Made by a program: the position numbers and the translations under genes. 64,000 nucleotides of DNA from NCBI GenBank assembly GCA_019744775.1, contig JAIETZ010000003.1, positions 613,732 through 677,731 of the forward strand. The letters are read 5' to 3'. Under the pieces are notes generated by a model. The model saw only the letters and a list, made by a program, of their open reading frames with translations. It ran no database searches and was not told where the DNA came from. Source of the stretch: Candidatus Obscuribacterales bacterium (GTDB lineage Bacteria > Cyanobacteriota > Vampirovibrionia > Obscuribacterales > Obscuribacteraceae). Positions 33,772 through 42,971 of the stretch are shown here, piece after piece; the stretch's first letter is position 1; each line of letters starts with the position of its first letter.

Positions 33772-36700
33772 ATGTCCGCCAGAAAATCATTAGGCAATAC
33801 CTTGGTTTTAGTGATTGCCGCTTTAGGAGTACTTGTTTTTCTGGTAGCGTTTTTCATACTGAATTTTCAGCAGCTTATCGGCACCCATAAGCAAGCGCAA
33901 ACAGCAATTGACGCGGCAGCCCTGCAAGCAGCAAAAGATCTTGGACGAGTCGTTATAACAGCCAAGGACGGTTGTCACTTCGGCGTTGTTGGTCTGGTTG
34001 ACGGCGCTCCAAAAAATAACGATGTGAATAATCGTAGTCAAATTGGTATCAATACGGTTCTTGCGACAATTCGACTGGACGCTTTGATTGCCAGAGAACT
34101 CGGCAATAAGACGATGGCTGTATTAGCCGCTCATGATCTTGAGCTTGCCAAAAAAGACAGCGTTACGTTGAAAAACAAAATTCAGAGTGCTCTGTCCGCA
34201 GGTAGCGCTGAAGATGTTAACGGTAAGACTTTCAATATAAGGGAAAACGCTGAGGTTGCTTACGATGCCAATGCCGTTAGGTTGGGCAAGGGCCAGAGAA
34301 TGGGTGATCTTGATCTGCGACTTGGCTATGTCAACTCTCCACAAGTTTCTTCAAATGTGCCGGTGCCGAACCCAAGCCAGTTGGCGCAGATAAATGGCAC
34401 AAACACAATAGCGAGAAACAATACCACTTACTATCAATCATACGTACCTATCAATACCGATATATTCGGTAATCAACTGACATTCGGTTTTGTGGCCAGT
34501 GCTGACGAGCCGTCGCTGCTTCACGAAAATGAGTTCAGCGATAACTTGGGTCAAGCGCAGCTTGCTTTTCTTGCGCCATCAGCAGTACAAGTGTGGGCCA
34601 AAGAAGAAGTAAAACCTATAGCCGGTGATAACACGGCCAAGACAGAACAAATGCAAGTAAGTGCGACAGCTGTTGCTGGTGGTCGTCGTTTGCCGCACGC
34701 CAGTGGAAGTTTGCAAGTTGCTTTTCCTGGTGGACCGCCGCCGAAGGGACAAGGACCAGATACTACTAGTGTTCAATCAATCATGAACCATTCAATGATT
34801 GAGTTGAAAAATTACCAGAATGCTATCGAAACGCAAGGACCGACAATCGATGCAGCCGATTTAGGAACGGACAGCAAATACACAAGCTGGAATTCTTCCA
34901 GCAAGGGGAATTGGTTGACCGCTAAAGGTGGGTCAGTACCCGCCAGCGGCAGTGCATCATTGGAAGCCTCGAAATTTAGAGGACGCGAGAATGACGATCC
35001 AAGTGTAGTCTTGTCGTTTTTAGTGTATGACTGGTTGCACAACATGTATCTGAGACCAAACATCAATGGCGTTGTGACAGCCTTGTCGTCGGAATTATTT
35101 CCGACAGGCAACACCGCTAAATTGGACAAGAATAGCAATTTCGGCATGCAAGCAGCTTATGCTTCGGTTGAAGCCAGATACCCGGTCACATTTGGGTTGT
35201 TCCATGTTACTTCCAACGGTGAAGGTGATCCGCGAGACCTAACTAGATTCACCGAAGATCCTAATGCTTATAGGAGACAGTTTGCCAATGTGTTCGGCTA
35301 TGTGGCTGCAGATATGACTTTGCCTGATGCCTCAATGGTCGTTGCTATGAATGACCAGGGGCAAGTAGTAACAACCAATGGAGAACCAGGCGAGATTCTA
35401 TTCCACTTTTGGAATGCCATTTCCGAGATGAATGAGCTGAGCGGCGAAACTGTAAAAGCCGGCAAGGAAGTTTTTGATCTTAAGTACGAGAAAGTAAAAG
35501 CAATCGAAGCGAAACTGCAAAAAATGAGTGAGCAAATGGAAAAGGACCGCTCGCTTGCATCACAGATGGCGCCGGAGTTTTGCAAGTTGGAAGAAGAACG
35601 CGATCAAAATATGTTTGTTTTGGGTAGAGCCATGGCTGCCATGTTGAATGGCAGTTCGGGAGTGAATGTTTCTTTGGGCATGCTCAATGACAGAAAAGCG
35701 ATTACTGCCTTGGGTGTGAAAAAGATTGATCCGTTGAATTATGAGCTTGCCGGCGGCAACTTTTGTCCGCCGAGTAAGGCCGCCACCAAAGAAGAAATTA
35801 TGGGTACTAGCGTGGTCGGCACCGGTCAAGCTGCTGCCGCTCCGGTGCGTGATTGGTGTACACCGCCAGGTACGGAAGGCACTGCGCCGATTTTGTTTTT
35901 TGTGCGCTCTAAAACTGCTGAAAAGGCTGGTGCTCAAGTTGGCGACAGTCTTTTGCAGCCGGCATTTGCTGCAGGCAGCGTTCCGCAGCACAGCCTCAAT
36001 TTGTTTGTATTCAGTGTTAATGGAGATGCTACTCAGGGTGGCGATGGTGGTTCTATTAATAAGATGAACCCGAACGTAGCCCCCTTTGGCGTCAATGTTT
36101 TAAATGGGCAGATGCTCTATCAGAATTTATCATCGCTAATAGTCAAATCACCGGGCTCTTCTCTTCAAGAAGTTTGGAATTGTATAGCCCGCGACAATAC
36201 GGCCAATTACACTTCCGACGGAGCCTACTTTGCCAACCAAATTGCCGAGGGTAACAATAGCTCTCCTGCCGGGCAAGGCTATCCACCATTGGCAGCAGAG
36301 TGGACCTTGAGATGTCCGGCTCCCACAGAAACCACTAGTTGTGTGACAAAGCCGTTTATAAATCTCCATTCTTTTGCGACGTTTGATGCAAGCGCAGGGG
36401 CTGACATTCAACGAGTGAGTATGGCGACAGACGCAGCCGGCAATGTCAGCTATTCATTTGATGGTCAGCCGATGCATTTTTATACAGGCAATGAATGGAT
36501 GGACAAGGTTCTCTATACAAACTCATTTGCTCCACCTGGGACATCCAGTGCTGCAAAAACTGATCCAGCTATGAAAGGTGGACTCTATCGAGGAATGGTT
36601 AGACGTAATACCGTCCAGATGAGTGCCAACACCGTCGATGTAGTATCCAACTACACAGCGGCCGATTGGGAAAAATACCGCTCTGAACATTTGATGATTA

Positions 36701-36840
36701 CAAATACTAATCAATATGCATCGTACGCACATAAAGGGCGAACGGAAAAAGGTGACTATTTATATTCGGTATACAGCCAGGTCGTCTTTTATACGTTAGA
36801 TCAAAACAGTTGTCCGCAGCTGTTTCGCTGGAGCAGTTAG
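33772..36840 (+). CDS. Giant Tad/TadG-like secreted protein, paralogue 3 (1022 aa)
   Basis: The start is placed at the ATG at 33772 (MSARKSLGNT) because AAAGAGG lies eight bases upstream. One membrane segment (about 10-33) is followed by GTHKQAQTAIDAAALQAAKD, the Tad-domain signature. Family blocks follow: GINTVLATIRLDALIAREL (about 85-103), LQVAFPGGPPPKG, SVQSIMNHS, VYDWLHNMYLRPN (about 420), RRQFANVFGYVAADMTLP (about 502), LNGQMLYQNLSS and the C-terminal NSCPQLFRWSS. A helical, coiled-coil-prone segment lies near 560-620. It is 24 bases from its tandem paralogue and probably co-transcribed with it. It should be anchored in the membrane with about 980 residues outside. Function unknown. Confidence 0.82.
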   Translation: MSARKSLGNTLVLVIAALGVLVFLVAFFILNFQQLIGTHKQAQTAIDAAALQAAKDLGRVVITAKDGCHFGVVGLVDGAPKNNDVNNRSQIGINTVLATIRLDALIARELGNKTMAVLAAHDLELAKKDSVTLKNKIQSALSAGSAEDVNGKTFNIRENAEVAYDANAVRLGKGQRMGDLDLRLGYVNSPQVSSNVPVPNPSQLAQINGTNTIARNNTTYYQSYVPINTDIFGNQLTFGFVASADEPSLLHENEFSDNLGQAQLAFLAPSAVQVWAKEEVKPIAGDNTAKTEQMQVSATAVAGGRRLPHASGSLQVAFPGGPPPKGQGPDTTSVQSIMNHSMIELKNYQNAIETQGPTIDAADLGTDSKYTSWNSSSKGNWLTAKGGSVPASGSASLEASKFRGRENDDPSVVLSFLVYDWLHNMYLRPNINGVVTALSSELFPTGNTAKLDKNSNFGMQAAYASVEARYPVTFGLFHVTSNGEGDPRDLTRFTEDPNAYRRQFANVFGYVAADMTLPDASMVVAMNDQGQVVTTNGEPGEILFHFWNAISEMNELSGETVKAGKEVFDLKYEKVKAIEAKLQKMSEQMEKDRSLASQMAPEFCKLEEERDQNMFVLGRAMAAMLNGSSGVNVSLGMLNDRKAITALGVKKIDPLNYELAGGNFCPPSKAATKEEIMGTSVVGTGQAAAAPVRDWCTPPGTEGTAPILFFVRSKTAEKAGAQVGDSLLQPAFAAGSVPQHSLNLFVFSVNGDATQGGDGGSINKMNPNVAPFGVNVLNGQMLYQNLSSLIVKSPGSSLQEVWNCIARDNTANYTSDGAYFANQIAEGNNSSPAGQGYPPLAAEWTLRCPAPTETTSCVTKPFINLHSFATFDASAGADIQRVSMATDAAGNVSYSFDGQPMHFYTGNEWMDKVLYTNSFAPPGTSSAAKTDPAMKGGLYRGMVRRNTVQMSANTVDVVSNYTAADWEKYRSEHLMITNTNQYASYAHKGRTEKGDYLYSVYSQVVFYTLDQNSCPQLFRWSS

Positions 36841-36863
36841 AGCTAAAGAGAGGAGGAGCTGAG

Positions 36864-39833
36864 ATGAAAGCTAGAAAGTCGCTAGGTAACACACTAGCCA
36901 TATTGGCTGTCATTGTAGGCGTCATTGTCTTATTGGTTGCGTTTTTCATGATGAATTATGGACAGATGATTGGTACTCATAAGGAGGCTCAAACTGCTAT
37001 TGATGCCACCGCCCTGCAAGTGGCCAAAGACATTTCGAGAGTCGTAATAGGTCCTGCCGATGGTGCGCAGATGGGTTATGTGGCATTAGTCGACCAGGTG
37101 CCCAAGAATAATGATCTCAATCAACCGCCAATTGCCGGTATCAATACCCTTATGGCTACGGCACGCCTTGATGCTCTTATTGCCGACAAAATGGAAAATA
37201 CAACGATGCAGGTGCTTGCTATTCACGATTGGGAACGAGTGAAAAGAGATTCTAGGCTCCTGCGTTCAAAAATAATTGCAGCTGTAAAAAATGGTGAAAC
37301 AGTCAAAGACAAGAATGGCGAAGCCATTAACATTCAAGCAAATGCTGTAATTGCCTATGACTCTAACGCCGTTAAGATGAGTCACGGTAAACGTGCAAGT
37401 GGTATTACCATTTTGCTTGGTAATTACAAAGACCGTTCCGGTATGACCAATATTCCTGTACCTGAGCCGGAAAGCATGGCGCAAGTAGATGCCTCTAACT
37501 CGATGAAAGTAGGCAATAGAGTTTGCTATAGGCCTTATGTTCCTGTACAGACGAAGGTTGGTAAAAACAACTTGACCTATATGTTTTCGGCGGTAGCTAG
37601 TGAACCGACACTTGTACACGATTCAGATTTTGCTGAAGACGGTGGTAGTAATGACTATTTGATACCGACACTTGTGCAGGTGTCTACTAATGAAACGGTT
37701 AACCGAGTTGCCGCTTCGGAACCATCTGCCAGTCAAGCAATTCATGCTGTATCTACAGCAATAGCTGGTTCTGTTCGTCAATCGTTTCCATCGGGAGCAA
37801 TGCAAGTATCAATGCCTGGCGGACAACCGCCAAAAGGTTACGTTGATACAAGCTCTGTAAAGACCATAATGAATCATTCGCAGATTGTTGTTAAGTCAAT
37901 TCCACAAGGCAAAAATGCAGACAAGGCTAATGCTGATACTATAGGCGGTGTCTCACCCTACGAAGGATGGAACGCCGCAAGTGTCGGCACGTATTTTAAG
38001 GCCACGGCTGATTTTCCTGGTTCAGGTGTTCTTGAGCCTACAAATTTCCGTGGACGCTCAAATGATGATCCTAGTGTGATTCTGAGTTTTTATGTGTACG
38101 ACTGGTTGCATAACATGTATCTGCGACCCAATATCGAATCAACTGTAAATACGTTAAGCGCTAGCCTCTGGGATAGCGGTAAAGCGGCGGTCAGCTATCA
38201 TGGTGATTTTTGTTTGCCGGCTATGGCCGACAGTGGAGAGCTCTTACCGGTTACTTTTGGAATTTTCAATGTCAGTACAACGGGCAAAGGCGATCCTCGC
38301 GATTTGAACCAGTTCAATCAAGATCCTGAAGCGTACAGGCGACAATTTGCCAATGTTTTTGGCTATGTGGCAGCTGATATGACACTGCCCAACCAATCAC
38401 TGGTTGTGGCAATGGATAAGAATGCTCGTGTGGTTACAACCAACGGACAACCAGCCGAAATTCTGCTTGATTTGTGGCAAGCAATTGTCACCATGAATGA
38501 CGTTTCGGCAAAAACATATCAGCTAGCTTATGAAACCCTCATTGATAAAGTTGGCGAAATTGATAAGCTGGAAAAGTCAGGACAGAAGAGCTCGCAGGAA
38601 TATCAAAAAGCTCTCTCGCAAGCAAGGCGTGCATTTACAGCAATGACTAATGCAGGTTTTGCTGCTAATCTTTCCATTTCCATGATGAATGATAGGAAGG
38701 CTATCACCTCCTTGGGTGTAACAAAAAATTCCGCCAAGGACTACAGCATTGTCGGTGGACATTTCTATCCGCTTGATAGGGTTCCGACGAAAGCTGAAAT
38801 TCTCGGTGATCAGCCGATAAGCAATGGTCAGTCTGCTGATTCCGGCACGTCCGATTGGTTAACACCTCTCAATTCCGAAGGCGGTTCTGCCTTGAAAATT
38901 GTGGTCGAAGGAAAGATAGTGGTCTCACATCGCATAGAGCATGGCACTGAACTATTGCAGCCTGCCATGGCTGCAACAACAGTACCGCAGTCAAGCAAAA
39001 ACATTTTTGTATTTACCGTGAATGGCGATTCAAGCAAATTTGCCGATCAGGGACAAATCAGTATGACTAAGCCTTTGATTAATCCGGCTGATGTGATGCT
39101 GAAAAAAGATCAGATTATGTATCAGAACCTGTCCTCTCTTGTCACTACCACTGATGGTTCCAATCTGAAACTGGTTTGGAATTGTGTTGCCAGAGACAAC
39201 GGCTCAAACTTTACCGGATCATATTTCTCTGACAAGCAGCCTCCGGCAGATCCAAGTACAAAAGCAATGCCGGCAACAATTTCTGATTGGTCGCTGCGCT
39301 GCCCCGCGCCTACAAGTAAGCCTCCTGGAGAAACACCACCTGGTGAGACACCACCAGGCGAAACTCCTCCGGAAACACCGACCTGCAAAGAAAAGCCTAT
39401 TGTCGCCATTCATTCACAGGCCGATTTTGACAATAAAAAAGGTGCTACCGATATGGATTTCGTGACGGTGAAAGCTGATTCGGCAGGAAATTTGACTTAT
39501 TACTTTAAGGGTCAGCCAATGCATTTTCTAACAGGGGATGCTTGGCTGTCTGCGGTGAAAAGATCACAGCCTGGAGCCTCGCGAAATGTGATTGGCAGCA
39601 CCGGACCGCTTATCTATAATCGCACCCAGGGCGCCGAAGTTGTTGCGCGATTCAATGATTCTCAGTGGCGCAACTGGATAGTAAATCACGATTTGATAAC
39701 CAACTCTTCGCAGAAAGCGAGATATACCGGGCCCACTGTTTTGGGTGACTGGAAATATTCAGCTTATTCTCAGGTGGTATTTGAATTGTTGGATGAGTAT
39801 TCCTGCCCGCAGTTGTATCGCTGGAGCAGTTAA
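36864..39833 (+). CDS. Giant Tad/TadG-like secreted protein, paralogue 4 (989 aa)
   Basis: AGGAGG precedes the ATG at 36864 (MKARKSLGNT). One membrane segment (about 10-33), then GTHKEAQTAIDATALQVAKD. It is clearly a tandem duplicate of paralogue 3, sharing GINTLMATARLDALIA, MQVSMPGGQPPKGY, VYDWLHNMYLRPN, RRQFANVFGYVAADMTLP and the C-terminal YSCPQLYRWSS. It differs by three tandem PPGET repeats (about residues 820-834) before the last domain, where paralogue 3 has none. Conserved cysteines near the C-terminus (CPAPT, CPQL) could form disulfides outside the membrane. Its stop shares a TTAA palindrome with the convergent CapD-like gene. Function unknown. Confidence 0.82.
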   Translation: MKARKSLGNTLAILAVIVGVIVLLVAFFMMNYGQMIGTHKEAQTAIDATALQVAKDISRVVIGPADGAQMGYVALVDQVPKNNDLNQPPIAGINTLMATARLDALIADKMENTTMQVLAIHDWERVKRDSRLLRSKIIAAVKNGETVKDKNGEAINIQANAVIAYDSNAVKMSHGKRASGITILLGNYKDRSGMTNIPVPEPESMAQVDASNSMKVGNRVCYRPYVPVQTKVGKNNLTYMFSAVASEPTLVHDSDFAEDGGSNDYLIPTLVQVSTNETVNRVAASEPSASQAIHAVSTAIAGSVRQSFPSGAMQVSMPGGQPPKGYVDTSSVKTIMNHSQIVVKSIPQGKNADKANADTIGGVSPYEGWNAASVGTYFKATADFPGSGVLEPTNFRGRSNDDPSVILSFYVYDWLHNMYLRPNIESTVNTLSASLWDSGKAAVSYHGDFCLPAMADSGELLPVTFGIFNVSTTGKGDPRDLNQFNQDPEAYRRQFANVFGYVAADMTLPNQSLVVAMDKNARVVTTNGQPAEILLDLWQAIVTMNDVSAKTYQLAYETLIDKVGEIDKLEKSGQKSSQEYQKALSQARRAFTAMTNAGFAANLSISMMNDRKAITSLGVTKNSAKDYSIVGGHFYPLDRVPTKAEILGDQPISNGQSADSGTSDWLTPLNSEGGSALKIVVEGKIVVSHRIEHGTELLQPAMAATTVPQSSKNIFVFTVNGDSSKFADQGQISMTKPLINPADVMLKKDQIMYQNLSSLVTTTDGSNLKLVWNCVARDNGSNFTGSYFSDKQPPADPSTKAMPATISDWSLRCPAPTSKPPGETPPGETPPGETPPETPTCKEKPIVAIHSQADFDNKKGATDMDFVTVKADSAGNLTYYFKGQPMHFLTGDAWLSAVKRSQPGASRNVIGSTGPLIYNRTQGAEVVARFNDSQWRNWIVNHDLITNSSQKARYTGPTVLGDWKYSAYSQVVFELLDEYSCPQLYRWSS
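39321..39380 (+). repeat. Coding PPGET tandem repeat in Tad-like paralogue 4
   Basis: Three 15-base units encode PPGET followed by PPETP, at a domain boundary. The units differ at synonymous positions, so the repeat is not brand new. Confidence 0.75.
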
Positions 39834-41752
39834 GAGTTTTGATGTTGCAATAGTGTGCCACCGACTAATGCCTGCAGTCCGGTGCGGATCTTTCCTTCGT
39901 CATCGCGAGCGGCAGCATCAGCGAGGCGAGAAAGTTCTGCCTCCAGCACATGAGCTTCAGGCGGCTGTGGCTTGCCAACGAAAATTTTCTTGTAACTGGT
40001 TTTTGTTAGCCCTTCTTCGGCGGTCAAAAGCTCTTCGTAGAGCTTCTCGCCAGGTCTTAGCCCAGTCACTTCAATTTTGATGTCTTCGTCTGGACGCAGG
40101 CCGGACAGCTTAATTAGATCATGGGCCAGATCCAACATTTTTACCGGTTTGCCCATATCCAGGACAAAAATTTCTCCGCCTGCACCGAGAGCGCCTGCTT
40201 GAATAATAAGTTGAACAGCTTCAGGTATAAGCATGAAGTAGCGGGTGATTTCCAGGTGCGTGACAGTGAGAGGACCACCTTGAGCAATCTGTTGTCTCCA
40301 AATAGGCAGAACGGAACCACGGCTATCAAGCACATTGCCAAAACGGACCGCTACATATTTGGTCTGAGAACGACGACTGAGATCTTGAACAATAAGTTCA
40401 GCGGCGCGTTTTGATGCTCCCATGAGCGAAGTGGGATTTACGGCTTTGTCTGATGATACCAGTACAAAAGTTGCCACCGTGTATTTGTCCGAAAGCTCAG
40501 CAAGGGTGCGCGTGCCGAGAATATTGTTGGTTACTGCTTCGCTTGAATTGTTTTCCATCAATGGAACGTGTTTGTGTGCGGCAGCATGAAAAACAACTTG
40601 CGGTTTGTGTTTTTCAAAAATGTTGGTCATGCGCGTGCGGTCGCGAATATCGGCAATTACTGGTATCAGTTTGACAGGCTCGGGTCTTGTTTTGAGTTCC
40701 TGCTCGATGTTGAAGACACTGTTTTCGCCTTTGCCCAAGAGCAAAAGTTCTTTTGGTTGGAACTTCATTATCTGGCGGCATAGTTCTGAGCCGATAGAAC
40801 CGCCGGCTCCTGTGACGAGAACAGTTCGTCCTTCAATGTAGCCGGCGATTGATGCGTTGTCTAAATCGACGGGTTCTCTGCCCAAAAGATCTTCCAAAGA
40901 AACTTCGCGCAACTGATTTATGGAAACTCGTCCATCAATGAGTTCGAATAATCCAGGCAGAATGCGCGTTTCAACTTCAGCGTTACGACAGATATCAACA
41001 ATGCGGCGAATTTCAGTAGCTGGTGCCGATGGCATGGCAATGATTACTTGATCGATGAAAAGCTCTTCGACAAGAGTTGGTAATTCTTGCGTGCTGCCGA
41101 AAATGGTGAGATTGCCTATGCGCAACTTTGCCTTTTGTGGATCATCGTCAACGAAACCTACCAGATCAACACCGACGTCTCTTCTTTGGGATAGCTCGCG
41201 CGCAACCATTTGTCCGGCGTCACCGGCACCAACAAGCAGTGCTCTTTTTTGCACCGGTTGTCTCCAGTGGCGACGCTGGCGATGTTCTGTTTCCAGACGA
41301 CGTAATACTCTTGGGCCGACAAACAAGAGAAATGCCAGTCCGGCTTCAATGAAAATGATGCTGTACGAAAGTTGATTGCCATCAACTGCGGCGAGATTCA
41401 AGGCGCGCACGATCATGACTAAAGTTGTGGCGCAAATAATGGACAGACCAAGTTCGGTAACTTCTGTTAGACCGGTATAACGCCAAAGACGGCGATAAAC
41501 CCCAAAGCACCAATTGGTTGCCAAGTGCAGACATAGGAATATTGGAGCCAGGATTAAGAGCTGGTGAAGGTAAAGGTTGCTTGGGCTGCCGTCAAAGCGA
41601 ATCAGGTAGGCTCCGGCAAGCGCCACAATGGACAAAACCGCGTCAAGGACTACCTGAAAGACTCGCTTCCAGCGGACCGCAGGCTCTAGCTGCAGGGCAT
41701 CGTCAGCCTGTGCTGAGACGGGTAATTCGGGTTTATCCGGCGTCAAAGTCAA
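39830..41752 (-). CDS. Membrane nucleotide-sugar 4,6-dehydratase/epimerase (CapD/PglF/WbpM type)
   Basis: A 640-residue protein with four membrane helices (about 31-50, 65-83, 104-122, 130-147), a first Rossmann domain (GAGDAG at 175-180) and a C-terminal CapD-type short-chain dehydrogenase domain with TGAGGSIGSELCRQ (314-327). These convert UDP-GlcNAc to 4-keto-6-deoxy sugars for capsule, O-antigen or glycoprotein glycans. VLVSSDKAVNPTSLMGASKR shows the S-D-K catalytic block, where Met replaces the usual Tyr of YxxxK, as is typical of this large subfamily. The only upstream start is TTG at 41752, two codons after a stop, with a weak ribosome-binding site. Probably monocistronic. Confidence 0.9.
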   Translation of the reverse strand: MTLTPDKPELPVSAQADDALQLEPAVRWKRVFQVVLDAVLSIVALAGAYLIRFDGSPSNLYLHQLLILAPIFLCLHLATNWCFGVYRRLWRYTGLTEVTELGLSIICATTLVMIVRALNLAAVDGNQLSYSIIFIEAGLAFLLFVGPRVLRRLETEHRQRRHWRQPVQKRALLVGAGDAGQMVARELSQRRDVGVDLVGFVDDDPQKAKLRIGNLTIFGSTQELPTLVEELFIDQVIIAMPSAPATEIRRIVDICRNAEVETRILPGLFELIDGRVSINQLREVSLEDLLGREPVDLDNASIAGYIEGRTVLVTGAGGSIGSELCRQIMKFQPKELLLLGKGENSVFNIEQELKTRPEPVKLIPVIADIRDRTRMTNIFEKHKPQVVFHAAAHKHVPLMENNSSEAVTNNILGTRTLAELSDKYTVATFVLVSSDKAVNPTSLMGASKRAAELIVQDLSRRSQTKYVAVRFGNVLDSRGSVLPIWRQQIAQGGPLTVTHLEITRYFMLIPEAVQLIIQAGALGAGGEIFVLDMGKPVKMLDLAHDLIKLSGLRPDEDIKIEVTGLRPGEKLYEELLTAEEGLTKTSYKKIFVGKPQPPEAHVLEAELSRLADAAARDDEGKIRTGLQALVGGTLLQHQNS

Positions 41753-41842
41753 AACCTATTACTTTAATTGGAATTTCCAAGAGCCGACCCATCTTAACAT
41801 GGGTCAAGTTGCCCAGGAGTCCTAGGTTTTTGAATTCTTTGT

Positions 41843-41975
41843 AACGCTCCGGTTCCGCCTACGCGTTAGCGCCCGACGACACATTTAGTGTCGTCTCCTT
41901 GCCTCCACCTTCGCTTGCCTCCGGCAACCGGTGAGCGCTCCGCAGCGACCTGCTCATCGCAGCTCTTGCTTCGCT
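41843..41975 (-). repeat. Dispersed GC-rich intergenic element, copy C (with hairpin insert)
   Basis: Read on the minus strand it has the 5' module (GCAAGAGCTGCGATGAGCAG, GGTCGC), the core GCCGGAGGCAAGCGAAGG, then an inserted hairpin GACGACAC-TAAAT-GTGTCGTC (41875-41895), and the 3' end GGAACCGGAGCGTT. It fills most of the 241-base gap between the CapD-like and rhomboid-like genes. Confidence 0.75.
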
Positions 41976-41993
41976 TCTCGTCAAAAATATAAA

Positions 41994-42863
41994 TTAGAGC
42001 TTGGCGCCGGTGCCCAGCCATTCCTCGACTTTCTCTTTGGGAACGCCCAAAGCAAGGGCTGTACCCTGGACCGCCATTTCGTGGGTCATGTCAAGAATTC
42101 GCAATTCTTTGTAGCGGTTACGGGCTAGTGCACGCATGGGATTTGTTTCCACACTTTGCGTGATCATCATGACCAGAACTGATGTCACTACCAGACCGAT
42201 TATCAAACTAACAAGGCAAGGTAGTAGCCGTAAAACATCAAATACGGAGCCGGTTTTTTCCAAGTACAAATGCATTAATACGAGGAAGGCGACTCCACCA
42301 ATAATCAAAAACCAAGGGGAAATTCCAAAATGTTCCAGCGGATCCATTTTGGTTTCTCTTGCAAAAATTCTGTAGGTATAACGAGAGTTGCCGCCCATCG
42401 GATTTGTCTTTTTGCCGGGCATCAGCATTAAATAGCCGCCGAGCAACGCGCAAGTGAGAAATGCCGGGCCCACAAATACGGGCAATCCAATCGGTCCAAG
42501 TGTTTGCGCCAAACTCATCCATCCGGAAATCATTGTGATCATAACAATGACGGCCATCAATGCGTTGCCTACGCGCAATTCAATTTGCGAACCAAAAATC
42601 CAAATGAAATATGCGCTGCCTATCATATGGAGTATGTTTATTTGGCAGAAAGTCGGCAGAACACAATAGTTAATTTGCGCAATGATGTTGTCCTGCTGGA
42701 AATATTTTTCGCAATTAAAAGCATTATCTTTAAGCCAATGCTCACCTGACGCTTGTGACAGATAAAATCCAAAAATGCACATCAGAACGAGCATTAATGT
42801 TATCCACGGCGTCGGCGGCGTGATGACTACTATTTGATCTTCTCTTTGACTGATGTTGCTCAT
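41994..42863 (-). CDS. Rhomboid-family pseudoprotease
   Basis: A 289-residue membrane protein whose central region follows the rhomboid fold: INILHMIGSAYFIWIFGSQI (75-94) corresponds to the HxxxN...FG..E helix-2 region, then SGWMSLAQ. The helix-4 active-site motif GxSG reads GPAF (132-135), so the catalytic serine is alanine 134. It is therefore expected to be proteolytically inactive, like iRhoms and derlins that bind membrane clients. About six membrane segments are seen, and an amphipathic C-terminus (250-289). A good promoter (TTGTTC, 18 bases, TATATA) lies just upstream. Fold assignment is by motif; the loss of the serine is direct. Confidence 0.75.
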   Translation of the reverse strand: MSNISQREDQIVVITPPTPWITLMLVLMCIFGFYLSQASGEHWLKDNAFNCEKYFQQDNIIAQINYCVLPTFCQINILHMIGSAYFIWIFGSQIELRVGNALMAVIVMITMISGWMSLAQTLGPIGLPVFVGPAFLTCALLGGYLMLMPGKKTNPMGGNSRYTYRIFARETKMDPLEHFGISPWFLIIGGVAFLVLMHLYLEKTGSVFDVLRLLPCLVSLIIGLVVTSVLVMMITQSVETNPMRALARNRYKELRILDMTHEMAVQGTALALGVPKEKVEEWLGTGAKL

Positions 42864-42871
42864 ATGCGGCT

Positions 42872-42901
42872 TATATACCCAATTAAATTACATGAGAACA
42901 A
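42872..42901 (-). promoter_or_regulatory. Promoter of the rhomboid-like gene
   Basis: On the minus strand, -35 TTGTTC (42901-42896) and -10 TATATA (42877-42872) are 18 bases apart. The start codon at 42863 is only 8 bases after the -10 box, so the transcript would be leaderless. Confidence 0.5.
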
Positions 42902-42971
42902 GTGACTTATAACGTGCGTTAAAACGCCGGCGCGGTAAAGTGGAAATTAGAAGGCAATTTAGGAACCCCTG

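Noticed and set aside
39316..39385. The 15-base tandem repeat considered as a CRISPR or minisatellite array.
   Set aside because: It is in frame and encodes PPGET units without spacers, so it is a protein linker.
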